Source: an uncultured bacterium
GTDB lineage: Bacteria > Bacillota > Clostridia > Lachnospirales > Lachnospiraceae
Direction of reading: 5' to 3'
DNA length: 64,000 bases
Assembly: GCA_947177425.1 (NCBI GenBank)
Contig: CAMWUN010000004.1
Span: forward strand, 1 to 64,000
The notes beneath the pieces were generated by a model. That model was not told where the DNA came from, made no database searches, and saw only the letters and a program-made list of their open reading frames with translations. Numbering within the stretch: the first letter of the stretch is position 1; the number at the start of each line of letters is the position of its first letter. This document shows, piece after piece, positions 32,953 to 41,098 of the stretch. A program made the position numbers and the translations under genes.

Positions 32953-34530
32953 TCAGTTCATATAGTCAAATGGATTCACCTGTGAACCGTTTATCAATAT
33001 TTCAAAGTGCAGATGAGGGCCTGTGCTGACGCCCGTATTTCCGCTAAGCGCTATCTTTTGTCCCTGAGAAACAGTTTGTCCTGCTGACACCAATACCTTA
33101 CTCAAGTGTCCGTATCTTGTCTGTCTTCCGTCCGGGTGATTGATATAGACAACATAACCATAGCCGCTGCCCCATCCGGCTTTTGCAACCGTACCGCCGC
33201 AGGAAGCATATACAGCCGTGCCCGTAGGCGTCGCCCAGTCAACTCCCTTGTGATTGGTGCTGGCGCCTCTTGTGGGCCTGTTCCTGCGTCCAAATCCAGA
33301 AGTCAGACGCCCGCCGGATATAGGTTTGATATAGGTAGGCGGTATTTTGGTACCACGCTCCACTATTTTGGGAACCGCCTGGTAAGTAATCTCCTCTTTG
33401 ACAATTTCCTGGTTTACTTTCTTATCATTTTCAAAAGTCACCACCGCAATGACCCTTCTGTGCCCGGCAGAAGGCTCCTGCAGGGTTTTAGTTTCCGTGG
33501 TATACCAGTCATCGTTGTCTATATAAATAACCTCTTCCTCGTAATCCTCCTCATAGTACATTTCCTCCTGACGCACCACTGCCAGCTTTGGCTCCGGCAC
33601 TGTGATAATCAGTTCATCCCCTACGCGTATCATGGAATTTTCATCCTCAAGGGACTCGTTCATTTCAATCAGCCTGTCCATGGGAATGTTGGTCTTGATT
33701 GCAATTTCAGAGAGCGTGTCCCCCGATACTACCTCGTAAACATCGTTCTTTTCTTCATCCTGCGTCACTTCCCGGATAGCGGCCCTAAGGGGTGTAAGAT
33801 CGTCCTCTTTCAAATAGGCTTCCACCACCTCAATGCTGTCCCCGTATTCCATGGAAATCAGTCCCAGGTCATAATCTTCAAACTCCTTTTCCTTTGCCGG
33901 CTCCACCGCTTCAAATACCTCGGTCAGTTCTGCATGGATTCCCGCTTCAAGATTTACTGTCTCCTGAACCTCCTCCACCGCTTCTTCCTGGGTCTGTATC
34001 TGGGTGGTCAGGACGGAAAGTTCCCTGGCCGGGTCCAGATGCAGTTCCACCTGATACCTGCTCTCACTGTCGTATTTGTCAAGAGCCGCCTGTAAAAGAC
34101 TGATTACTTCATCCTTTCTGGAAAGATTTACCATATATTCATTGATTTTAACCACATAAGACCTTTGCAGGGTTTCCTTCACATCGGACCTAAAAATCTG
34201 TACCATGTTGTCAATAACCTGCCCGGGGTCATCTATCTTCCCCCATAACACCTCACTGCCTACCGTTTCCAGATCGCTGTCCACCAGCACCAGTTCTTCG
34301 CTTCCTGCTGCAATCCGGCGCCTTGCCTCCAGCGCGTATTCCTCCGCTTCCTCCGGTGATGACACCACGCCGGCTTCTTTATTGTTTAAAATCACTGTAA
34401 ACATATTATTACCCAATTTCTCAAAGGGTACATATGATGGCAGAAAAAATATACTGACAAAAATTGCCAGTACTCCAATTTTAATTTTTATGATATTTAA
34501 TCGTTTGTAACAACAGGTTATATGTTTCAT
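32953..34530 (-). CDS. Cell wall endopeptidase: LysM, G5 and M23 domains
   Basis: Secreted or anchored peptidoglycan hydrolase, 525 residues. An N-terminal membrane segment (IGVLAIFVSIFFLPSYVPF) is followed by a long helical region, a LysM (about 268-312, YEVVSGDTLSEIAIKTNIPM), a G5 domain (about 345-400, TETKTLQEPSAGHRRVIAVV) and a C-terminal M23 metallopeptidase (about 415-525). The zinc ligands are visible as NHKGVDW and GPHLHFEI, with YGHLSK between them, so the enzyme should be active. RBS TTGGAG precedes the ATG. It lies 137 bases upstream of murA. Confidence 0.94.
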   Translation of the reverse strand: MKHITCCYKRLNIIKIKIGVLAIFVSIFFLPSYVPFEKLGNNMFTVILNNKEAGVVSSPEEAEEYALEARRRIAAGSEELVLVDSDLETVGSEVLWGKIDDPGQVIDNMVQIFRSDVKETLQRSYVVKINEYMVNLSRKDEVISLLQAALDKYDSESRYQVELHLDPARELSVLTTQIQTQEEAVEEVQETVNLEAGIHAELTEVFEAVEPAKEKEFEDYDLGLISMEYGDSIEVVEAYLKEDDLTPLRAAIREVTQDEEKNDVYEVVSGDTLSEIAIKTNIPMDRLIEMNESLEDENSMIRVGDELIITVPEPKLAVVRQEEMYYEEDYEEEVIYIDNDDWYTTETKTLQEPSAGHRRVIAVVTFENDKKVNQEIVKEEITYQAVPKIVERGTKIPPTYIKPISGGRLTSGFGRRNRPTRGASTNHKGVDWATPTGTAVYASCGGTVAKAGWGSGYGYVVYINHPDGRQTRYGHLSKVLVSAGQTVSQGQKIALSGNTGVSTGPHLHFEILINGSQVNPFDYMN

Positions 34531-34670
34531 TTATCTAAACTCCAACACATTTTTCTTCATATTTTTATTATTTACATCCTTTATTATCCGCAAAATTTTC
34601 GCAGTAAATTTATTCTATCAGTTATCATTTTAGTTGTAAAGGGTATGTTATTTCCAAATTTTCTGATAAA

Positions 34671-34823
34671 ATATAAGCGGTACTGTTCACACAGACCTGC
34701 GCATTTACTGCGCTGGTCGTAAGAAAGTGATTCGAGAGTGCAAAAATCCCATTGCCGAAGGCAATTTTCAATGGATTTTTGCATGTTACTGGTCACGGAG
34801 TGAGCAGTAACATATAAGCGGTA
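34671..34823 (+). repeat. MITE-like element, copy 1, with flanking direct repeats
   Basis: A structured unit of about 130 bases bounded by TACTGTTCAC (34681-34690) and its near-inverse GTGAGCAGTA (34800-34809). It is flanked by a 10-base direct repeat ATATAAGCGG (34671-34680 and 34812-34821), which looks like a target duplication. Inside are two hairpins: ACCTGCGCA / TGCGCTGGT, and a long one starting GCAAAAATCC and ending GGATTTTTGC around GCCGAAGGC. It lies between the divergent M23 peptidase and dinB genes, just ahead of the dinB ribosome binding site. Further copies are at 53514 and 55836. Confidence 0.75.
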
Positions 34824-34847
34824 TAGCTGAAAGGGGGTTTTAAATCC

Positions 34848-36104
34848 ATGGAACGGATAATATTTCATATTGATGTAAATTCCGCATATTTAAGCTGGAG
34901 CGCATTGGAGCGCCTGGCTAATGGGGATACAGTGGATTTGCGGGAAATCCCTTCCATTGTGGGCGGTGATATGGAAAAACGCCACGGCGTGGTTCTTGCC
35001 AAGTCCATTCCTGCCAAAAAGTACGGCGTCACCACGGGCGAACCTATTGTAAACGCCCTGCGCAAGTGTCCATCCCTTTATATAGAGTCTCCTGACCATA
35101 CCCTCTACCACCAGCGCAGCAGGGAACTTATGGATTATCTTCTGGATGTCTGCCCGGAAATAGAGCAGCTCAGCGTGGATGAATGTTTTATGGATTTCAC
35201 TCCCATCCGGAACCGGTTTTCCTCCCCTCTCCAGGGGGCCAGTTTCATCAAGGACCATATCCGCGATAATTTTGGTTTTACGGTAAATATTGGGATTTCA
35301 GACAAAAAGATTCTTGCCAAGATGGCCTCGGATTTTAAAAAGCCTGACATGGTGCATACCCTTTTTTCCTGGGAAATCGAAGAGAAAATGTGGCCTATGC
35401 CTGTTTCTTCCTTATATATGTGCGGGAAGTCCAGCACCCTTGCACTGAAAAAGCTGGAAATTACAACTATTGGGGATTTGGCAAAGTGCCAAAGAGACAT
35501 TCTTGCCTCCCACCTGAAAAGCCATGGGATTCTTTTGTGGGAATATGCCAACGGCATAGATGACTCTGCTGTCGTCTCTGCGCCTGTGGAGGCAAAAGGA
35601 ATCGGCAACTCTACTACACTCCCCAAAGATGTAACAGACCGCAGGGAAGCTTTCCAGTGCCTTTTATCCTTGTCAGACAGCGTTGCCGGACGTCTGCGGA
35701 AAGCCGGGCAGCTTGCGGGCATGATAAGCGTTGAAATCAAATACAGCAGCTTCCAGACTGCTTCCCATCAGATGCCCCTTTCCCCTGCATCAAACACTTC
35801 ACAGATTATTTACAAAACCGCCTGTAAACTCTTTGACGACTTGTGGAACGGCTCCCCTATCCGGCTTCTGGGAATACGCTCTTCCAAACTTACCGCCGAA
35901 ACCGGGCCGACCCAGCTTTCCCTGTTCGACCTGCCTGTAAACGGTATCTTCGTCCCGGATAATACCGCGTCAAAAGTGAGCACCCCTTCCCCCTCACAGG
36001 AAAAACTGGCCGCCCTTGACAAGACTCTGGATTTCATCCGGCAGAAGTACGGGAAAAACGCTGTCGTCCGCGGAAGCTTTCTGAATAAGCCGCCGGAAGT
36101 GTAG
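34848..36104 (+). CDS. dinB: Y-family DNA polymerase (DinB/Pol IV type)
   Basis: Error-prone translesion polymerase. 418 residues. The catalytic acidic residues are visible in IIFHIDVNSAYLSWSALERL and LSVDECFMDFT. The palm (KNLSM-like KIIAKMASDFKKP region reads KILAKMASDFKKPDM), little-finger domain and a C-terminal clamp-binding motif QLSLFD are present. The ATG is preceded by AAGGGGG. The lineage is the Clostridial UmuC/DinB type with the N-terminal SAYLSW. No LexA-like box was seen upstream; the immediate upstream DNA is a MITE-like insertion, which may have altered its promoter. Confidence 0.94.
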   Translation: MERIIFHIDVNSAYLSWSALERLANGDTVDLREIPSIVGGDMEKRHGVVLAKSIPAKKYGVTTGEPIVNALRKCPSLYIESPDHTLYHQRSRELMDYLLDVCPEIEQLSVDECFMDFTPIRNRFSSPLQGASFIKDHIRDNFGFTVNIGISDKKILAKMASDFKKPDMVHTLFSWEIEEKMWPMPVSSLYMCGKSSTLALKKLEITTIGDLAKCQRDILASHLKSHGILLWEYANGIDDSAVVSAPVEAKGIGNSTTLPKDVTDRREAFQCLLSLSDSVAGRLRKAGQLAGMISVEIKYSSFQTASHQMPLSPASNTSQIIYKTACKLFDDLWNGSPIRLLGIRSSKLTAETGPTQLSLFDLPVNGIFVPDNTASKVSTPSPSQEKLAALDKTLDFIRQKYGKNAVVRGSFLNKPPEV

Positions 36105-36145
36105 TCAAATGCTGCATCTTTTTGACATATTGCAGCAGTATTTCA

Positions 36146-36715
36146 TTAGACGCCGGATTTTCTGACACTCCAGCCAAAGGTTCCCAATTTTTCTCCCAGA
36201 GTAAAGTAACTGCCATGGGAATAAGCTATTGGGTCTGCTTTGTCCAGCATGAAACGGCCGCTTTCGTCCATATATGCTTCGTCCGCATGGACAGTCTCCA
36301 CTTTAGCCAGATACATATCATGGGTTCCCAGACGCAGGGTCTGCTCCACGCGGCACTCAATGTTTACCGGGCTTTCTTTGATGAGAGGTACTTTTACCTT
36401 TTCTCCAGGCACTAAAGTCAGGTGCATATCTTTGATTTTGTCCGTATCTCTTCCGCTTTTAACGCCGCAGTAATCCGTCGCAAAAGCAAGCTTACGGGTG
36501 GTCAGGTTTATGACAAATTCCCCTGTTTCCTCTATCATGTGGTGGGAATATCTTTCGGGCCGCACCGAAATAGATACCATGGCAGGGTCGCTGCACACGG
36601 TTCCTGTCCACGCTACCGTAAAAACATTAGGCTGCCCGTCAATGCCTGCCGCAGTCACCAGCACTGCAGGCACCGGGTACAGCATATTCCCCGGCTTCCA
36701 GCTTTGTTTTCCCAT
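36146..36715 (-). CDS. Flavin reductase family protein
   Basis: FMN-binding split-barrel protein, 189 residues: KPGNMLYPVPAVLVTAAGID, VAWTGTVCSDPAMVSISVRP and HHMIEETGEFVINLTTRKLA are typical. It ends with ADPIAYSHGSYFTLGEKLG. RBS AGGAGG. It probably uses NAD(P)H and FMN, but its partner and substrate are unknown. It is convergent with dinB and just 10 bases downstream of the coiled-coil gene, so the two are probably co-transcribed. Confidence 0.92.
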   Translation of the reverse strand: MGKQSWKPGNMLYPVPAVLVTAAGIDGQPNVFTVAWTGTVCSDPAMVSISVRPERYSHHMIEETGEFVINLTTRKLAFATDYCGVKSGRDTDKIKDMHLTLVPGEKVKVPLIKESPVNIECRVEQTLRLGTHDMYLAKVETVHADEAYMDESGRFMLDKADPIAYSHGSYFTLGEKLGTFGWSVRKSGV

Positions 36716-36725
36716 ACAATTCCTC

Positions 36726-37376
36726 CTAAAACAATCCTAAAATTCTTGCAATTGTAATTGCAATATTGGCAATTGTAATAACCATTGTGACAACTGCCAC
36801 AGGGAACAGTGCTTTCGTACTCTTAGCCGTCTTTTCCTGTTCTTCTTTTAATGTCATGGTCTGCTTTGCAAGTTCTTCAATCATGGCCGCCTGCACATTG
36901 CGGTAAACTTTTACATTGTCAGAGTGGGTATAATCTTCCAGTCCTCTGAACAGTTCCTCCAGCCTGCTTTGAAGTCCTGACATATTTTCCGTAATTTTAT
37001 CAAGACTGTCAGAATTTTCCTTGATTTCTGCAATCTTTGCCAGGCTCTCGCTTAAAGTCTGGTTAATGCCTGCAATAGACAAATCCGAAGTTTCTTTAAT
37101 TTTCGATACGGATGCGGCCTCCACTTCCTCAATCGTCCGATCCAGTTTTTCACCAGCCTTGTCAGCCAGCGCCTGTACGCCCTGGGCACTCTCGATATTT
37201 TTCAGATTCAGCTTGCGCATCTCCTGAAGGCAGTCGTCATATTTATCCATCTGCTCTTTGAACAACACCAACTGCTTTTCCAAATTTTCAAGCGCTGCCG
37301 CATCGGCGGCTGCATTCGCCCGAATAATCTCCTGTGAATTTAATTTCTGTGCAACCTTGTCCATAAAGTTATCCAT
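36726..37376 (-). CDS. Coiled-coil protein with a C-terminal membrane anchor, unknown function
   Basis: 216 residues. Residues 20-160 are long charged helices of coiled-coil character (LENLEKQLVLFKEQMDKYDD, LDRTIEEVEAASVSKIKETS). A single hydrophobic segment at the very C-terminus (about 192-214, FPVAVVTMVITIANIAITIA) makes it tail-anchored, with the coiled coil in the cytoplasm. RBS GGAGG. I recognise no family; the helical part is loosely like methyl-accepting chemotaxis or phage tail-length type coiled coils, without their motifs. Confidence 0.75.
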   Translation of the reverse strand: MDNFMDKVAQKLNSQEIIRANAAADAAALENLEKQLVLFKEQMDKYDDCLQEMRKLNLKNIESAQGVQALADKAGEKLDRTIEEVEAASVSKIKETSDLSIAGINQTLSESLAKIAEIKENSDSLDKITENMSGLQSRLEELFRGLEDYTHSDNVKVYRNVQAAMIEELAKQTMTLKEEQEKTAKSTKALFPVAVVTMVITIANIAITIARILGLF

Positions 37377-37548
37377 TACTATTCCTCCGGGTGTATCCTA
37401 TTCATTTATCAAATTCGCATTTCTCTTGTATCTTATCACTTTTATGGAAATTTTACAACAAACTAATCAGCTTCGCGCGTAATTTCCCCCACACCTGAAT
37501 CACATTCCCAGGCGGGCCAAATAACAGAAAAATACCTGTGCCTTCATA

Positions 37549-37577
37549 TTTACCCCTTTTGCCAAAATGTGTATAAT
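37549..37577 (+). promoter_or_regulatory. Promoter of the potassium channel gene
   Basis: TTTACC (37549-37554), a 17-base spacer and TATAAT (37572-37577), about 50 bases upstream of the start codon. Confidence 0.65.
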
Positions 37578-37626
37578 ATTCTTAACAAAATTTTTACAGA
37601 CAATACAGCAAAGGAGACAGAGTTTT

Positions 37627-39207
37627 ATGAAGAGAAGCAGTAAAATCTATCTGCGCATGACAATACTTCTGCTATTTATATACGTCGGGCTGCTGGGCGT
37701 TCTCTACATGTCCGAACATGCTGACAAAACCGCAAGCATCCGTTCTTTCAGCGATGCTTTCTGGTATTCTCTGGTTACGCTGACTACCGTTGGTTACGGC
37801 GATCTGACACCCGTAACACCCTTAGGACATGCGGTAGGCGTAGTTTTTCTCTTATTGTCCGCCGGTATTATGATGACATTATTTGGTGCCGTAATATCTT
37901 TTGTCACAAGTGAGGGACTCCCATTTTTCCTGCTTGGTTTACAGCGGAAGAAAAACTGGTATTATTTTGCAGATTATGGAGTAGAAGCCAGCACGCTGGC
38001 TAAAAATATATGTAAAGAAGACCCTGATGCCATTATCATTTTTGGCGAGAGGAAAAACGACCAGATGGAATTTCCAGATTATCCATGTCTGTTTATCAGC
38101 GCTTCCCCGTCCAGAATTGTGGCACATAAGAAAGATACCGGCGCCAAGTGCAGGATTTTTCTTATGAAAGAGAATGATATCGGTGTCAATATCCGTGCTG
38201 CCAATCTACATACATTACCTGTGGAGGTATATGCAAGGACAACCAACGGGCGGGATTCTCTTTCAGGGAATATCAGCTTTTTCCACAGTTATGACTGCTG
38301 TGCCAGACAATACTGGCGTTCCAGGCCCCTATGCAGTTTTGAAAATACAATTGTAATTATTGGTTTCAGGAATTACGGACGCTGCATTCTTGAACGGGCC
38401 ATCCTGACAAACATCATCTCTGTCGATCAGCATGTAGCTTACCATATTTTCGGAGATGCCAGAATCTTTCTTGCCATGCACAGCCATCTTCATGAGACAT
38501 TTTCGCTGAATAAAGAATCTGAGACAACAGATTCTCTGATCTTTCACGATGACCCCTGGGAACTGTGCCCTGCACTCATGGAAAAGGCTGACCGCATTAT
38601 CATCTGCACTGACGATGAACCGGATGGCTGGAACATATTCTGGAGATTAAACAGTTACTATAAGATTCGGGGGCAAATCCATCTGCGCAGCAGCCAGAAA
38701 GCTCCCGGCGTATCATATTTTGGAGCAAATGAAGATATATATACGCCGGATCAGATCATGCGGACCACATTGAACAAAGCCGCCATTGCGATCAATGAAC
38801 TATTCTGCAGGTCTGTCTCATACCCTACCCTTAATTGGTATGAACTTGATTCAATCCACAGGGAATCCAAAATATCTGCCGCAGATCACATTATAATGAA
38901 AATACGAATTATTTTGAACGATGAAACAATTACAGATATCACGCCCGATATCATCAAAAAAGCAAATAAGGAATATATCAAAAACAAAAAATCCGATTCC
39001 CTGCAGGATATGTACCGCAGGATCGACCATTCCCGCTGGCTGCGCTTTTATACGTTTTATAACTGGAGTTACGGGCCTGTCCGGGACGATCTTGCAAGAC
39101 AGCACCCCATGCTATGCCCTTATCAGGATCTGACTTTGGAGCAGAAACGGGAACGTGATGTTGCGTGGGAACTTTTAAACTGTCTCGCCACGGAAGCGCT
39201 CTTATAA
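37627..39207 (+). CDS. Two-TM potassium channel with cytoplasmic nucleotide-binding-like region and C-terminal RyR-like domain
   Basis: 526 residues. Two membrane segments (TILLLFIYVGLLGVLYM; GVVFLLLSAGIMMTLFGAVI) flank a pore helix and the selectivity filter TTVGYGD (53-59). The cytoplasmic part looks like two degenerate TrkA-N/RCK units (YYFADYGVEASTLAKNI; TIVIIGFRNYGRCILERAIL). The last 70 residues resemble a ryanodine receptor RyR domain: HSRWLRFYTFYNWSYGPVRD, DLARQHPMLCPYQDLTLEQK, then RDVAWELLNC. RBS AAAGGAG. Expected role: ligand-gated potassium flux; the ligand is unknown. The RyR call is from pattern memory. Confidence 0.85.
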   Translation: MKRSSKIYLRMTILLLFIYVGLLGVLYMSEHADKTASIRSFSDAFWYSLVTLTTVGYGDLTPVTPLGHAVGVVFLLLSAGIMMTLFGAVISFVTSEGLPFFLLGLQRKKNWYYFADYGVEASTLAKNICKEDPDAIIIFGERKNDQMEFPDYPCLFISASPSRIVAHKKDTGAKCRIFLMKENDIGVNIRAANLHTLPVEVYARTTNGRDSLSGNISFFHSYDCCARQYWRSRPLCSFENTIVIIGFRNYGRCILERAILTNIISVDQHVAYHIFGDARIFLAMHSHLHETFSLNKESETTDSLIFHDDPWELCPALMEKADRIIICTDDEPDGWNIFWRLNSYYKIRGQIHLRSSQKAPGVSYFGANEDIYTPDQIMRTTLNKAAIAINELFCRSVSYPTLNWYELDSIHRESKISAADHIIMKIRIILNDETITDITPDIIKKANKEYIKNKKSDSLQDMYRRIDHSRWLRFYTFYNWSYGPVRDDLARQHPMLCPYQDLTLEQKRERDVAWELLNCLATEALL

Positions 39208-39703
39208 CTGTCCACTGGTTTCGATGATTATATCAACAAGCCATACCCAGATTTACTACGGCTGGCAGTAAATGTATGCCTGTGTAATTATTGTATATCT
39301 CACTGAAAAATGATTCAGGTATGCAGAAAAACATGCCGTAGTCCACTATGGCATGTATAATTATTCAACTTTGTGCATTTTGCATATTTTTTTTCATCAT
39401 TGTTCCATATCATTGTAAAAATTTACGATAATTTCATACTGTGTTCATAATTTGTTCATAATCCCGTGGTATATTATATATAAATCAAACAAGTGATTCC
39501 GTAATGTTTTTCATTACACACATAGATAAATTTTTTCATAATAGCCCAGGCGCAGAAATGTGTCTGGGCACTCCTCATTACAATAAGCTGGCTCGTGAAA
39601 CGTGGCAGCGTTTGTTTTCCCCCGTTTATCTCTTTATACTGAAAGCCGAAAAGCAGGCCCCCGGATATTCGCCAGAACCGGAAATAGCCGGCCTTACGGC
39701 CAG
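39208..39703. other. Intergenic interval with hairpins and a possible small RNA
   Basis: About 500 bases without a supported gene. It holds a dyad CATGCCGTAG / CTATGGCATG at 39332-39355 (possible channel-gene terminator), a plus-strand promoter-like TTGTTC-17-TATATA at 39452-39480, a perfect GTAATG/CATTAC hairpin at 39501-39517 and a GCCCAG/CTGGGC hairpin at 39544-39569. A short non-coding RNA running to the hairpin at 39683-39708 is possible. Confidence 0.4.
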
Positions 39704-39708
39704 CTATT
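39683..39708 (-). terminator. Hairpin overlapping the stop codon of the alarmone synthetase gene
   Basis: AATAGCCGGCC and GGCCAGCTATT with a TTAC loop. The TAG stop lies within the stem. The following T-run is short on the minus strand (TTTCC), so termination efficiency is uncertain; on the plus strand TTCCTTTCTCTT follows. Confidence 0.55.
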
Positions 39709-40345
39709 CCTTTCTCTTGGTAATCCCAAGCACTTCTTCATTTAATGTAAGCATCTTTGCGTCCAGCGCAGACACCATTTTTGCACATTCTACCAGTTCG
39801 TTTCTGATATAATCCGGCGCGTTCCCTTCAAATTTGTAATGAATTTTGTGCTCTAAACTTGCCCAGAAATCCATTGCAACCGTCCGAATCTGTATTTCCA
39901 CTTTCGTATCCAGTATCCTGTCCGATAAATATACTGGAATCGTCACCAGCATATGGTAACTCTTGTAACCGCTGTTCTTCGGTGTGACAATATAATCCTT
40001 CACTGAAATCACTTTAATATCGCCCTGATTGCTGATCATCTCTGCAATTCTGTAAATATCAGAAGTAAAAGAGCATATAACGCGGATGCCCGCAATATCA
40101 TTCACGTACTGAATCATATTCTGAATAGTTGATTCATAACCATGCTTCTTTAACTTTTTCACAATGCTCTCAGAAGTCTTGATTCTGGATTTAATGTGTT
40201 CAATCGGATTATACCTGTGGATATGCTGAAATTCATCATTTAGTATTTCCAGTTTCGTTGACATCTGCTTCAGCGCAGAATTATAAACTAATATCACTTC
40301 CTTCCAACTGTCAATGTCGCTGTCTCGTTCAACTCTTAATTCCAT
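39704..40345 (-). CDS. Small alarmone synthetase (RelA/SpoT domain GTP pyrophosphokinase)
   Basis: Makes (p)ppGpp from ATP and GDP or GTP. 213 residues consisting of the synthetase domain only, like RelQ/RelP: MIQYVNDIAGIRVICSFTSD, KDYIVTPKNSGYKSYHMLVT, VEIQIRTVAMDFWASLEHKI and HYKF. No HD hydrolase, TGS or ACT domain, so it is synthesis-only. A C-terminal helix (CAKMVSALDAKMLTLNEEVL) fits the tetramerisation helix of SAS proteins. RBS GGGAGG. A -10 TATAAT with extended TG lies at 40435-40440. Confidence 0.94.
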   Translation of the reverse strand: MELRVERDSDIDSWKEVILVYNSALKQMSTKLEILNDEFQHIHRYNPIEHIKSRIKTSESIVKKLKKHGYESTIQNMIQYVNDIAGIRVICSFTSDIYRIAEMISNQGDIKVISVKDYIVTPKNSGYKSYHMLVTIPVYLSDRILDTKVEIQIRTVAMDFWASLEHKIHYKFEGNAPDYIRNELVECAKMVSALDAKMLTLNEEVLGITKRKE

Positions 40346-40434
40346 TTTCCTCCCGCCTTACTTATGTATTACTTCAAAGAAAGTACGGCCGAGAAAGTGT
40401 TGCACTTGAATTCTCCGTCCGCACCTTTACGATT

Positions 40435-40440
40435 ATTATA
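40435..40440 (-). promoter_or_regulatory. -10 element of the alarmone synthetase promoter
   Basis: TATAAT preceded by TGG (extended -10) on the minus strand, about 90 bases upstream of the start codon. No good -35 is visible. Confidence 0.45.
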
Positions 40441-40517
40441 CCATGTTATTGCATAAAATGTACATCTTATACAATAAGTTTATAAAATATTTATTTTTAT
40501 TGTGTAAAATAATAGTG

Positions 40518-40546
40518 TTGAGAACCCGTCCTTCCTCTGTTATAAT
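40518..40546 (+). promoter_or_regulatory. Promoter of the 88-residue protein gene
   Basis: TTGAGA (40518-40523), a 17-base spacer and TATAAT (40541-40546), 35 bases upstream of the start codon. Confidence 0.7.
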
Positions 40547-40581
40547 AATTCGGAGAAAATTTTACAGAAATGAGGGATATT

Positions 40582-40848
40582 ATGTTCCGTTTATGGGCTA
40601 AAATTTTTAAAGATAACCGTATGCTGAAAGACACCGTGATATGCGACGACAGCCAGGATACCCGCACTCACAAGGTTTTTCGCGCACTGGATGAAATCTG
40701 CTGTCAGTTCGACCTTGGAAAACCTATGTGGTTAGACGCCACCATCAACGAATTCAAACGCCATTCCAAAGCACGCTTCACAAATGACAACTTTATCGAA
40801 CAGATCGACTTCGATTATCTGGAAATCCATGTCATTGAAGAAGATTAA
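40582..40848 (+). CDS. Small protein of unknown function (88 aa)
   Basis: ATG with GAGGG 6 bases upstream and a near-consensus promoter just before it, so expression is likely. The sequence MFRLWAKIFKDNRMLKDTVI, HKVFRALDEICCQFDLGKPM, WLDATINEFKRHSKARFTND and FIEQIDFDYLEIHVIEED is soluble and compact, with no signal or membrane segment. It looks like a conserved Lachnospiraceae protein, but I cannot name a family. It is divergent from the alarmone synthetase gene. Confidence 0.75.
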   Translation: MFRLWAKIFKDNRMLKDTVICDDSQDTRTHKVFRALDEICCQFDLGKPMWLDATINEFKRHSKARFTNDNFIEQIDFDYLEIHVIEED

Positions 40849-41004
40849 TAATTATGTAAAGTCTGCCTGCTGTATTTTTGAGGGGATACCAGGTTCTTCT
40901 AACCGCTTCCCATAAGGTTCCATGTGGATATCTGCCCTCTCCTGCGTGTGCTGTTCCGGGTGTCTGGACTTTTATATCATTTGCGTATTTTTTGCATATT
41001 TTAT

Positions 41005-41033
41005 TTGACATCAGAAACAATAAGTAGTAGTAT
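41005..41033 (+). promoter_or_regulatory. Promoter of the hemolysin III family gene, with an overlapping dyad
   Basis: TTGACA (41005-41010), a 17-base spacer and TAGTAT (41028-41033). The dyad ATAAGTAGT (41020-41028) / ACTACTTAT (41061-41069) overlaps the spacer and the leader and could be an operator. Confidence 0.6.
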
Positions 41034-41098
41034 CATAATATATTACACATAGTTCTTAAAACTACTTATCGCATTCTGATATAAAAGGAGGTTTTTTT

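Noticed and set aside
34584-34868. Open frames on the minus strand at 34584-34868 and 53515-53730 giving nearly the same peptide
   Set aside because: The shared peptide is only the translation of the MITE-like repeat; there is no ribosome binding site and the frames differ outside the repeat.
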